Notes: generated by a model not told the origin, from the letters alone. A stretch of DNA of 8,478 nt from CAYMJV01 sp964390545 (GCA_964390545.1 CAYMJV010000090.1:1-8478), one strand, 5' to 3'; positions 1 to 6,183 are shown, counted from the first letter of the stretch. Numbers and translations are program-made.

Positions 1-24
1 ACCCTTTATCCGTAACTATATATA

Positions 25-152
25 ACGTTGTTGACTAAGTGGAGTTAATCAAGTCCTTTTCTATCAATACGTATTTTTTCTCATGGGGTGTTTATATAAA
101 TGAAGGGAATGGAATAAGAAGCAAGGAAATTATGCAACATAGTCAACAATGT
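25..152. repeat. Imperfect inverted repeat, about 18 bp arms
   Basis: The core TTGTTGACTA at 28-37 is exactly inverted at 140-149 (TAGTCAACAA). Extending both arms to about 18 bases gives roughly 15 matches, with 25 and 152 as outer ends. The enclosed 90 bases are AT-rich and code for nothing I can recognise. This could be a small non-autonomous element, a remnant of an insertion sequence end, or chance in AT-rich DNA. No flanking target duplication was identified. Confidence 0.4.
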
Positions 153-183
153 CCTCTTTTAGCGAGTCTGAATAACTCGAAGG

Positions 184-206
184 TAACACCTACTTATGTT
201 CAATAG
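184..206 (+). repeat. 23-bp direct repeat, left copy
   Basis: The segment starts TAACACCTACTTATGT and ends CAATAG. It matches 5038-5060 at 22 of 23 positions in the same orientation; the only difference is T versus A at position 17. The two copies bracket the whole sugar-uptake operon. A small hairpin (CGAGT 163-167, ACTCG 175-179) lies just to the left. The repeat could be an insertion-sequence end, a recombination footprint or a family of dispersed genomic repeats; it cannot be identified from this window alone. Confidence 0.7.
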
Positions 207-565
207 GGGCATGTTTTAGAAGTTGAAGATTGCTGTAAGAAATCAAGCGTCCCAATTCAATAGATGAAAGGTATATCGGTTTGCGATGGTCTCAAAGGAG
301 AGGAGATTTACCGACTACTGAAAACTCCCTTATTATGTATACAAGGCCTGAAAACAAGCTATACATGTTTCCAAATCAGAGCACCAATACCCATTTTTCC
401 GCCCCACAACGTAGGTGGAGTAGTCAGACTCATCCTTTTATCGGATGTCTCTACAAATCGCTTTTGTGTTCCTTCCCAATTTGGAAATAGAGAACTTCAA
501 GTTCCACGGGGCTGAATTGAATCAGTGACCTTGTGGCTCTACATAACTTGTAGGATCTTGAAGCG
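207..565. other. Gene-free spacer
   Basis: No coding region is supported here. Two overlapping plus-strand frames open after 264 (83 and 69 codons), but neither has a ribosome binding site, a recognisable protein pattern or conserved composition. A short imperfect stem (CCAC...GTGG near 404-418) is the only local structure noted. Confidence 0.5.
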
Positions 566-590
566 AAAAAAAACGGCCAATTGATGGCCG
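566..590 (-). terminator. Rho-independent terminator, minus strand
   Basis: CGGCCA (574-579) pairs perfectly with TGGCCG (585-590) around a five-base loop. On the minus strand the stem is followed by eight T residues (566-573 complement). This is a textbook intrinsic terminator for a transcript running leftwards. It begins four bases after the TGA of the small minus-strand frame at 595-735, so it probably ends that transcript or marks the tail of a deleted gene. Confidence 0.75.
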
Positions 591-594
591 ATAC

Positions 595-735
595 TCACTT
601 TCTCGCCAACCGCTCCTTTTTACCGCTCCTTTTTACTTGACCATCAATTACCGTTGTGCTATGGAAAACCAGGGATTTCGGTGATGTCCCCCATTCCGAT
701 TGTACGAAATTCAAAGCTCCAAGATTTTGGAGCAT
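595..735 (-). CDS. Possible 46-aa protein or gene remnant, minus strand
   Basis: A minus-strand frame runs from ATG at 735-733 to TGA at 597-595. The product begins MLQNLGALNFVQSEWG and ends in a basic stretch (KRSGKKERLARK). The intrinsic terminator four bases past the stop is the main argument that it is, or was, the end of a real gene. Against it, the minus strand has no purine-rich ribosome binding site before the ATG, and the frame is closed by a stop at 759-757. A perfect 13-bp tandem duplication lies inside its 3' end. I do not recognise the family. It may be a small protein, the residual C-terminus of a larger gene, or a fortuitous frame over a small RNA. Confidence 0.25.
   Translation of the reverse strand: MLQNLGALNFVQSEWGTSPKSLVFHSTTVIDGQVKRSGKKERLARK
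610..635. repeat. Perfect 13-bp tandem duplication
   Basis: The unit CCGCTCCTTTTTA occurs twice without interruption at 610-622 and 623-635. Thirteen is not a multiple of three, so a duplication inside a coding frame would shift the frame after it. On the minus strand each unit reads as an AAGGAG-containing, ribosome-binding-site-like motif. Probably a recent slippage event. Confidence 0.8.
716..733. promoter_or_regulatory. Perfect palindrome upstream of the sugar operon
   Basis: GCTCCAA (716-722) and TTGGAGC (727-733) form a perfect 7-bp inverted repeat around GATT, centred about 97 bases before the binding-protein start codon. Position and symmetry suit an operator for a dimeric repressor or activator. 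No T-run follows on either strand, so it is not an evident terminator. No regulator gene is in the window, so the cognate protein is unknown. A strong AAAGGAGGT sequence follows at 737-745 but has no start codon at usable distance. Confidence 0.4.
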
Positions 736-820
736 CAAAGGAGGTAAAGAGGAAATTTAGCAGGAAGCTTAGAATATCTACATTTTCCACAACTATGTCA
801 GTTCCATGGGGGGTGATATG

Positions 821-2098
821 ATGAAAAAACTCTGTATTTTTTCAATTATGGTGTTGTTTTTCACCGTGACGGTCAGTGCTGCTCTAGCAGCGGTTGAGCT
901 GACCTACTGGACGCACGAAGACCCAAACAGAACAGAGATTGAAAACAGGTACATCAAAGAATTCGAAACGGCCAATCCAGGAGTTAAGGTAGAAAGGGTC
1001 ACCAGTCCGTCAGGGAAAATGGGGGAAAAGGTTCTCACTGCCTTTGCCGCGAACCGGGGCCCAGATATGTTCAACATGGAGATTGAACAAGAGTATGCGT
1101 ACATCGTGAATCGTCGTCTTGCTCCCATCGATTTCAAGGCAGTCGGGTATCCCAGTGACAAGGCTATTTACGATGCCTATCTTCCTAGGGTACTGGATCC
1201 GGCGACCTTGGAAGGGAAACTTTACGGGCTTCCGTTGGAATTGACGAACTGGTGTATCTACGTCAGCGATAGGGTATTCAAGAGTGCGGGGCTCGATCCT
1301 GCAAAGGATTACCCCAAGACCTGGGAAGACATGGTGACGGTATCGGAAAAGATCGTCATCCGTGAAGGACAGATCATTAAGCGAAGGGGTTTTGACTTCA
1401 GATACCCGTACTATCTGGTTTCCATGGTTCCGATGGTCGAACAGCTGGGAGGACAGCTCATCAGCGATGATGGCAAGAAGGCGATCATCAACGACCAGGC
1501 CTGGATCAAATTTCTCACCTTCATGAAGGAATGGGGTCCGAATGGGAAGAACCTCGGGTCTCCGACCTATACCCCTGCGAGAACGCTCTTCAACAAGGAT
1601 AAAAATGACATAGCCATGTGTGAATCTGGTCTCTACCAGCAGGGAAGAATCCGGCAGGACAATCCTGAGTTCTACAATAGCAAGGAATGGAGGGTGATCC
1701 CGTACCCGGTGTTTAAGAACGCCGTCAAAAATGTCGCGGGCAACTATTACGGACACTACTTGGTGGTCAACGCTTCGAAACCGAAGGAAAACCAGCAGAT
1801 GACATGGAAGCTTATAGGCTATATGCTCTCCCATGCCGAAGAATATCTCTCAAAAGTGGGGCTCATACAGCCCACGTTGAAACTTATGAAATCCGAGACC
1901 TACAAGGCCATGCCGTACGCGAATGTGTTTAAGGACGATATGGAAAGAGGTCACATTGTGTATTACGGAGAGAACAGCGCAAAGATCCAGACACACATAC
2001 GAGAGGCGGTTGAGTCCGTTATGCTGGCCGGTGCGTCACCGCAAGAAGCGCTGGAAAAGCTGAAAAGAAGGGCTCAAGAAGCGCTCGAGGAACGATAA
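821..2098 (+). CDS. Family-1 sugar ABC transporter, periplasmic solute-binding protein
   Basis: A 425-residue secreted protein that should capture a sugar or similar polar solute in the periplasm and deliver it to the permeases encoded next. Residues 1-23 form a signal peptide: basic start (MKK), hydrophobic core and an A-L-A cleavage motif at 21-23. There is no lipobox cysteine, so the mature protein is probably soluble. The mature start (VELTYWTHEDPNRTEIENRY) and the later GPDMFNME, LEGKLYGLPLE and KTWEDM segments are typical of the MalE/UgpB class (extracellular solute-binding protein family 1), and the length is normal. The SD-like run GGGGGGTGAT at 808-817 overlaps any start at 806 and sits correctly before ATG 821, so 821 is preferred over 806 and 818. 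First gene of the operon, separated from the permeases by a hairpin. The family call is firm; the substrate cannot be read from sequence. Confidence 0.93.
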   Translation: MKKLCIFSIMVLFFTVTVSAALAAVELTYWTHEDPNRTEIENRYIKEFETANPGVKVERVTSPSGKMGEKVLTAFAANRGPDMFNMEIEQEYAYIVNRRLAPIDFKAVGYPSDKAIYDAYLPRVLDPATLEGKLYGLPLELTNWCIYVSDRVFKSAGLDPAKDYPKTWEDMVTVSEKIVIREGQIIKRRGFDFRYPYYLVSMVPMVEQLGGQLISDDGKKAIINDQAWIKFLTFMKEWGPNGKNLGSPTYTPARTLFNKDKNDIAMCESGLYQQGRIRQDNPEFYNSKEWRVIPYPVFKNAVKNVAGNYYGHYLVVNASKPKENQQMTWKLIGYMLSHAEEYLSKVGLIQPTLKLMKSETYKAMPYANVFKDDMERGHIVYYGENSAKIQTHIREAVESVMLAGASPQEALEKLKRRAQEALEER

Positions 2099-2114
2099 TG
2101 ATTTCTGATTAAGA

Positions 2115-2154
2115 AGACAGGGATGGAACTGTGGCTCATCCCTGTCTCCTTTTT
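2115..2154 (+). terminator. Intra-operon terminator/attenuator hairpin
   Basis: AGACAGGGATG (2115-2125) pairs perfectly over 11 bp with CATCCCTGTCT (2137-2147) around an 11-base loop, followed by CC and five T residues (2150-2154). It lies 16 bases after the binding-protein stop and before the first permease. Stem-loops at this place in binding-protein operons commonly cause partial termination or stabilise the upstream mRNA, giving more binding protein than permease. It also shows that an ATG at 2123, inside the stem, is an unlikely permease start. Confidence 0.8.
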
Positions 2155-2170
2155 CACGCTCATATGGGAC

Positions 2171-3082
2171 ATGAAGGGACGACTATTTAGTAGTGGCATA
2201 GAACATAAAAAGGCGCGTTGGGGATGGATCTTCATTATTCCTTCACTCCTCTTTTTTTCGCTCTTCAGTTTTTATCCGATCCTCAATGCCCTGTATACGA
2301 GCTTGTTCTCGAAGAAGCTGTTATCGTTAAAACCCCCCACATTCATCGGATTTGACAATTACGTTTACCTCCTCCAATCTCCGGATTTCTGGAACTCCAT
2401 AAGGGCCACCGTTGTGTTTACCGTGGGAACGTTCGTCCCGATCGTGGTGTTCAGCCTCATCCTCGCACTGTTCATCATGTCCAGAAAGAGGTTTCAGAAG
2501 TTTTTCCAGATGGCCTATTATTCTCCAGCCGTTTTATCATCCGTTGTCGTGGCGGCCATCTGGCTCCTGATGTTGGATCCAAGAGGACTGGCCAATCAAT
2601 GGGTCAACTTCATTTTAAATACCCCTGGCATTGATCACAAGTGGCTTGCCAATTCCACCATGGTTCAAATCTCTACGATGATGGTTTACTTCTGGAAATA
2701 CATAGGCTACTTTACAATTATTTTTCTCGTTGGGTTGGGGTCCATCCCCAAGAGTATCCATGAAGCTGCAAGGACCGATGGTGCAACCGGATGGACGGAT
2801 TTCCTCTACATCACGCTTCCGCTCTTGAAGCCCACAACGGTGCTGGTCTCCATTATGTCCATGCTCCAGTGCCTGAAAACGTTCAGTACCCAGTATCTCT
2901 TCACCCAGGGGGGAGCTCCCATGGAGCCGATCAATGTCATCACATTGAATCTCTACTACACCACAATCAGAGATCGCAACATCGGCCTGGCGAGCGCCAT
3001 GAGTATCATCCTCTTCTGCATGATGCTCTTCTTCACGTGGCTGCAGTTCAAAACGTTCAGATCCGAGGAAGTCCATTATTGA
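2171..3082 (+). CDS. Sugar ABC transporter permease, MalF/UgpA type
   Basis: A 303-residue inner-membrane subunit that with its partner forms the transport channel. After a short basic cytoplasmic start (MKGRLFSSGIEHKKARW) come about six membrane segments, roughly at residues 18-46, 77-104, 116-136, 165-190, 222-238 and 272-292. The cytoplasmic coupling loop for the ATPase is seen as the EAA motif (EAARTDGATG at 198-207, then LP at 216-217), as in the BPD_transp_1 family. The frame is open back to ATG 2123, but that codon lies inside the terminator-like stem and would add an atypical hydrophobic leader. ATG 2171 gives the usual length for this class, although its ribosome binding site is poor. 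The 3' end overlaps the next gene by four bases. Confidence 0.88.
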   Translation: MKGRLFSSGIEHKKARWGWIFIIPSLLFFSLFSFYPILNALYTSLFSKKLLSLKPPTFIGFDNYVYLLQSPDFWNSIRATVVFTVGTFVPIVVFSLILALFIMSRKRFQKFFQMAYYSPAVLSSVVVAAIWLLMLDPRGLANQWVNFILNTPGIDHKWLANSTMVQISTMMVYFWKYIGYFTIIFLVGLGSIPKSIHEAARTDGATGWTDFLYITLPLLKPTTVLVSIMSMLQCLKTFSTQYLFTQGGAPMEPINVITLNLYYTTIRDRNIGLASAMSIILFCMMLFFTWLQFKTFRSEEVHY

Positions 3083-3972
3083 AAAGGGACCTGGCCGTGG
3101 CAAAAGTCCGTAAGAGAACAAAAGAGGGGAAGTCCACCCAGTCTTTGATCCTGGATATCTTCATCTGGGCATTTCTCATCGTCACGGCGGCATATATTTT
3201 TGCACCCTTTGTATTCATGTTCACTGCGTCAGCCATGCCCGCAGGTGATATCACGAAGATGCCTTATCGATGGATCCCCAAAGGTTTTTACTGGCAGAAT
3301 TACTGGCAGGGCATCAGGGGAAACGATGGGAGTTTCATCTATCTCAGAAATATCCTCAATTCGTTGATCGTGGCTTCTGCAGTGACGATGACGACCGTGT
3401 TTCTTTCGGCCCTGACTGGATTCGGTCTGGCAAAATACCAGTTCAAGGGGAGGCACCTCGTCTTCATGATGATCCTGGCGACCCTCATGATCCCCTTCGA
3501 AGTGATTATGATCCCCCTTTATCTCATCATCATGAAATTAGGGTTTCAGGATTCCTATCTCGGACTAATCACCCCCTTTCTTGTCAGCGCATTCGGTATT
3601 TTTCTCATGAGACAATATTACATTACCTTTCCTGACGCAATGCTCGATGCCGCAAGGATCGACGGTGCAAGTGAATTGATGATCTTCAGGAAGATCATTC
3701 TTCCGAACAGCATCCCGGCCATCGCGACCCTTGCAATCCTCACATTTAAAAGCCAGTGGGATAATTTATTGTGGCCGCTGCTTGTTGCCCAGACCGAGGA
3801 GATGAAGACGATTCCCCTCTATATCGTCAGGTTCACCGCGGAAAAACATACAGACGAAGGTGCCATGATGGCTGTCGCTGCCATAGCGAGCATCCCAATA
3901 TTGATACTGTTTCTCATACTATCAAAATACTTCATTGGTGGCGCAGCGGTGTTTACGGGTAAAAAGGGATAA
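3079..3972 (+). CDS. Sugar ABC transporter permease, MalG/UgpE type
   Basis: A 297-residue inner-membrane partner of the preceding permease. I chose the TTG at 3079, which overlaps the upstream TGA as TTGA and has a GAGGA ribosome binding site at 3065-3069, nine bases before it; GTG at 3097 is an alternative. The frame is open to an ATG at 2791, but that extension lies in another frame of the first permease gene and is not credible. About six membrane segments are visible, the first near residues 24-50, with the family's PxxWxPxxFxxxNY-like periplasmic stretch (YRWIPKGFYWQNY, 63-75). The ATPase-coupling EAA loop appears as DAARIDGAS (190-198) followed by LP (208-209). The stop shares one base with the start of the phosphatase gene, indicating tight co-expression. 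Confidence 0.9.
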   Translation: MKRDLAVAKVRKRTKEGKSTQSLILDIFIWAFLIVTAAYIFAPFVFMFTASAMPAGDITKMPYRWIPKGFYWQNYWQGIRGNDGSFIYLRNILNSLIVASAVTMTTVFLSALTGFGLAKYQFKGRHLVFMMILATLMIPFEVIMIPLYLIIMKLGFQDSYLGLITPFLVSAFGIFLMRQYYITFPDAMLDAARIDGASELMIFRKIILPNSIPAIATLAILTFKSQWDNLLWPLLVAQTEEMKTIPLYIVRFTAEKHTDEGAMMAVAAIASIPILILFLILSKYFIGGAAVFTGKKG

Positions 3973-4571
3973 TGAGAGTGACGCTCTACATTTTTGACAT
4001 GGGAGGTGTTGTCTCGCGCAATGCCGATGTATTTCCCGACGTATTCAGTTACCTCGATATCACTGAAAAAGAATTCCTCACGTTTGCGGGGGAAAACCTT
4101 GAAAAGCTCATGAATGGGATGGTTTCGACCGATGAATTCTGGGTTCAGTTCTCCAGACGATACGGCAGAGAGGTGAAAGAAGAATTGTTCGGCAAGTTTT
4201 TTCATCCGAGCTTAGATCGGGAGGTCATAGCCCTGATAAGCCAAGTGAAGGCGCACTCAAGGGTTGTCTGCGGTACGAATACTTTCGACTCCCATTACGA
4301 TTACCATTTAGGCCATGGTCATTACGCAATTTTCGACGCCGTTTTCGCTTCGAATAAAATTGGCTTATCAAAACCGGACCCGGAGTTCTACAGGTATATT
4401 CTGAAAAATGAGGGGGTTAACCCTGAAAACACTTTTTTTGTGGATGATACGGAGGTGAACGTGCTTTCCGCAGAGAGAATGGGAATAAACGCCACCCTTT
4501 TTAGGGATTCCAAATCCCTGGAGCTCCAGATTAAGAATCACCAGAGGTCTTCAGGGGCGTTTCCCTTATAA
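3972..4571 (+). CDS. HAD-superfamily phosphatase, YihX-like
   Basis: A 199-residue cytoplasmic HAD subfamily IA hydrolase. Motif I is LYIFDMGGVV with nucleophile Asp9. The usual second Asp of DxD is Gly11, as in E. coli YihX (FDLGNV), an alpha-D-glucose-1-phosphate phosphatase. A helical cap follows (about 15-85). Motif II is probably Thr102 in CGTN, motif III is Lys134 in LSKPDPEFY, and motif IV is the Mg-binding FFVDD (Asp158/159). The length matches YihX (about 199). The ATG overlaps the permease stop by one base (TAATG), with AAAGGGAT just upstream, so it is translationally coupled to the transporter. Context suggests dephosphorylation of a sugar phosphate derived from the imported substrate; the exact substrate is an inference. 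HAD proteins are promiscuous, and a dehalogenase-like or regulatory role is not excluded. Confidence 0.85.
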   Translation: MRVTLYIFDMGGVVSRNADVFPDVFSYLDITEKEFLTFAGENLEKLMNGMVSTDEFWVQFSRRYGREVKEELFGKFFHPSLDREVIALISQVKAHSRVVCGTNTFDSHYDYHLGHGHYAIFDAVFASNKIGLSKPDPEFYRYILKNEGVNPENTFFVDDTEVNVLSAERMGINATLFRDSKSLELQIKNHQRSSGAFPL

Positions 4572-5037
4572 CTGGGCCTGTGTTCTACGATCGAGATAGA
4601 TAATATCGGCAGATCCAGCCCTTCAGGTCAGGCCGCCATGGGGGGACGGTCAAAACAGCAATGGCGTAAGAACGGATTTAGGAGATCGGGTAAGTATTGA
4701 TCCCTTCCTGAAGAAGCCGTATCACAATTCTCACCCGCATTCTTTCAGAAAGCCCAATCTCGAAGTCGGTTCATTCGGTTTTAAGAGCCAAAGATGTCAA
4801 GGCCAAACTTAGGCCTAAGTTCAAGCCTAATTTCCCATCTCTTAACGTCCCTTGACGAGGAATACTTTTGGGGTAAGGACTGTGAATTGAACCTATGGGT
4901 CTCCAGTACAACGCATGATGAAGAATGAGTATTACGGAGTGAAATGTTGTATGGACGGGAAAAATATGAAAAGGAAGACTTCAGGAAGGAATCCTCTTTC
5001 TTCCAAAAACCAAGCGACCCAATCCCTGATTTGATGC
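4572..5037. other. Gene-free spacer after the sugar operon
   Basis: No coding region is supported on either strand. GGCCTG at 4576-4581 can pair with CAGGCC at 4630-4635, but no T-run follows, so I see no convincing intrinsic terminator for the operon. A perfect palindrome lies at 4806-4821. The right edge abuts the second copy of the 23-bp direct repeat. Confidence 0.5.
4806..4821. promoter_or_regulatory. Perfect 16-bp palindrome
   Basis: AACTTAGGCCTAAGTT is self-complementary with no spacer, and a partial third half-site (AAGCCTAATT) follows a few bases on. It lies mid-spacer, more than 200 bases from any supported start codon. It could be a protein-binding site or a restriction-type or recombination palindrome; there is no direct evidence for a function. 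Confidence 0.3.
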
Positions 5038-5060
5038 TAACACCTACTTATGTACAATAG
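5038..5060 (+). repeat. 23-bp direct repeat, right copy
   Basis: Matches 184-206 at 22 of 23 positions in the same orientation (TAACACCTACTTATGT then A in place of T, then CAATAG). A shorter shared element lies near each copy: CAAGCG-N-CCCAAT at 244-256 and again at 5011-5023, on the opposite side of the 23-mer in the two places. The similarity therefore is not simply one long direct repeat. Confidence 0.7.
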
Positions 5061-5101
5061 CAGGGTGATCTCGGGGTTGATGATTACCGAAGGAAATAAA
5101 C

Positions 5102-5144
5102 AAAAAAGGCAGAGCCATTTCCTTTTAATGGGTGACCCTGCCTT
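5102..5144 (-). terminator. Terminator for the small membrane protein gene
   Basis: Read on the minus strand, AAGGCAG (5144-5138) pairs with CTGCCTT (5112-5106). An inner CCATT/AATGG stem sits across an internal loop, and six T residues run through 5107-5102. A second GGCAG copy at 5145-5150 offers an alternative register. The site is about 110 bases after the stop of the minus-strand gene at 5257, with no other minus-strand gene between, so it probably ends that transcript. Confidence 0.6.
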
Positions 5145-5256
5145 CTGCCTTTCCGTCGCCTTCCTGTTGTGTCCGGGCCCGTCAACCGGAAGAACCTTAA
5201 AAGGTGACGCACGTGAAATAAATCATGCATCATCTTCAACAGCGATCTCAATTAGC

Positions 5257-5607
5257 TCATTTTTTGATAAGAACTTCAAGCCCCTCGGCGCACGCTCGGG
5301 CTACAGTAGAACCAGCCTTTTCTTGCCCGGGCATTTTATCCCAGCCTCCTTTTTCAATGAATTCAGCTCTCTTCCAGGAATCTAATTCGCCTAATTCTTT
5401 AAGTCTCTGTTCATGGTTCGGTGCCTTCATAAATTGGGCGACGCAGATCGCCGCCTGACTCGCCAAGACCGCCTCGCCGGTCATCTTTTGGGTAGTGCCC
5501 CTGGTTGTCCAACCACCCCACGCAAAGCCGATGATCATTGCGATGACTGCCCCACAAATAAGGCCCCAAACTCCAAACTTAACCTTCCCTGCAGTTTCTG
5601 GTTTCAT
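5257..5607 (-). CDS. Conserved-looking small membrane-anchored protein, unknown function
   Basis: A 116-residue protein. A short polar, basic start (MKPETAGKVK) is followed by one membrane segment at about 12-31 ending FAWGGW; the remainder, about 85 residues, should lie in the periplasm. The soluble part has two cysteines (Cys55 in AAICVAQF and Cys106 in ARACAEGL), which could form a disulphide, and an SW-R---IEKGGW-KMPG stretch at 77-94. From memory this pattern resembles uncharacterised proteins of several proteobacterial genomes; I know no function. The start is secure: AGGGAGG lies five bases before the ATG, and a good promoter lies 30-60 bases upstream. It is monocistronic, with its own terminator at 5102-5144. 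Nothing in the sequence links it to the sugar operon or the cassette. Confidence 0.82.
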   Translation of the reverse strand: MKPETAGKVKFGVWGLICGAVIAMIIGFAWGGWTTRGTTQKMTGEAVLASQAAICVAQFMKAPNHEQRLKELGELDSWKRAEFIEKGGWDKMPGQEKAGSTVARACAEGLEVLIKK

Positions 5608-5643
5608 TGATACCTCCCTAAATTATGGTGACATCCTTATTTA

Positions 5644-5673
5644 ATTATACAATTCCGTATTGCCATACGACAA
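5644..5673 (-). promoter_or_regulatory. Sigma-70 type promoter of the small membrane protein gene
   Basis: On the minus strand a perfect -10 box TATAAT (5649-5644) follows TTGTCG (5673-5668) at an 18-base spacing. Transcription would start near 5637, about 30 bases before the ATG at 5607. The spacer contains the palindrome CGTAT-TGCC-ATACG (5656-5669). A further GTCGTAT at 5697-5703 is inverted relative to ATACGAC at 5665-5671. These repeated ATACG half-sites are placed as an operator would be. Confidence 0.6.
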
Positions 5674-5715
5674 TTGAAAACCTACCAGAACATAACGTCG
5701 TATAGATATCTAATG

Positions 5716-5751
5716 AGCCCCCAAGGAATTGTATTTCCTTCTTTGGAGGCT
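5716..5751. other. Hairpin of unknown role
   Basis: AGCCCCCAA (5716-5724) can pair with TTGGAGGCT (5743-5751) with one mismatch, and the inner GGAA and TTCC can extend the stem. Only a weak T-run (TTT, 5751-5753) follows on the plus strand and none on the minus strand. It may be a weak plus-strand terminator or a structural element upstream of the small membrane protein gene; no plus-strand gene precedes it closely. Confidence 0.35.
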
Positions 5752-5753
5752 TT

Positions 5754-6166
5754 ATATGGGGAGTTTCAGGTACTCTTTCATAAGAGATTCTATCATGACC
5801 TGTGGTGATCTCCGAAAAGTTAAAGGTTGGGTACAAGGTTAATTCTGAGGGAAAACACCGAGGGACTTGTTTGAAGGAAGGCTTTAAGAGCTGTAAGGCT
5901 CGTCAACCGTCACGCAAGTTCCAACATTCAATTTAAGGATACACCCAAATAATATGCAAGTCAAGATAATAGTTAGGAGGATTTGTATATAGCATATCTT
6001 AACAATTACCATTTGAAAGGTAGTATTAAAGGGCAAAAGTCGAAACTCACCCTTTCGGGAAAGAGTCCTTATTCTAACCAAATCATCCTGACCAAAAGGC
6101 AAATTTGAGAGTTTCACCTACCAAGAGTGGAAATCAATCAACCCCAAAAGCCGATGATTTCCGTTA
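5754..6166. other. Gene-poor spacer downstream of the integron cassette
   Basis: No gene is supported. A minus-strand frame at 5884-6117 starting with GTG has a hydrophobic middle, but no credible ribosome binding site and AT-driven composition. CCGTTA (6161-6166) and TAACGG (6178-6183) form an inverted repeat around GAAAGAGAGTA, right at the edge of the attC site. Confidence 0.45.
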
Positions 6167-6183
6167 GAAAGAGAGTATAACGG
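6167..6183. repeat. 17-bp repeat at the attC boundary, copy 1
   Basis: GAAAGAGAG-T-ATAACGG matches 7622-7638 (GAAAGAGAG-A-ATAACGG) at 16 of 17 positions in the same orientation. It overlaps the terminal core of the attC site (6175-6181), so the repeat includes the recombination point. Confidence 0.6.

Noticed and set aside
264..515. 83-codon plus-strand frame
   Set aside because: No ribosome binding site, no family pattern, proline/cysteine-rich random-looking composition in a gene-free spacer.
795..821. Eight-codon leader peptide overlapping the binding-protein start
   Set aside because: No ribosome binding site before ATG 795, and the overlap with the next start can be fortuitous.
1010..1834. 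Long minus-strand frame opposite the binding-protein gene (274 codons)
   Set aside because: It is an antisense shadow of a clear family-1 binding protein, with no ribosome binding site and no recognisable domain.
2123..2170. ATG 2123 as start of the first permease
   Set aside because: The codon is inside the 11-bp terminator stem, and the added residues form an unusual hydrophobic leader before the normal family start.
2791..3078. Upstream extension of the second permease frame to ATG 2791
   Set aside because: It lies wholly within the first permease gene in another frame, gives histidine-rich low-complexity protein, and would make the permease about 95 residues too long; TTG 3079 has a ribosome binding site and a stop overlap.
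2615..3121. Minus-strand frame opposite the permeases
   Set aside because: Antisense shadow; the composition is rich in charged residues reflecting complemented membrane codons.
4572..4640. Intrinsic terminator directly after the phosphatase gene
   Set aside because: GGCCTG/CAGGCC can pair, but the loop is about 48 bases and no T-run follows.
5645..5836. 63-codon minus-strand frame
   Set aside because: It overlaps the promoter of the small membrane protein gene and a hairpin; no coding signal.
5884..6117. 77-codon minus-strand frame with a hydrophobic centre
   Set aside because: GTG start without a proper ribosome binding site; hydrophobicity is expected from AT-rich sequence; no neighbour supports it.
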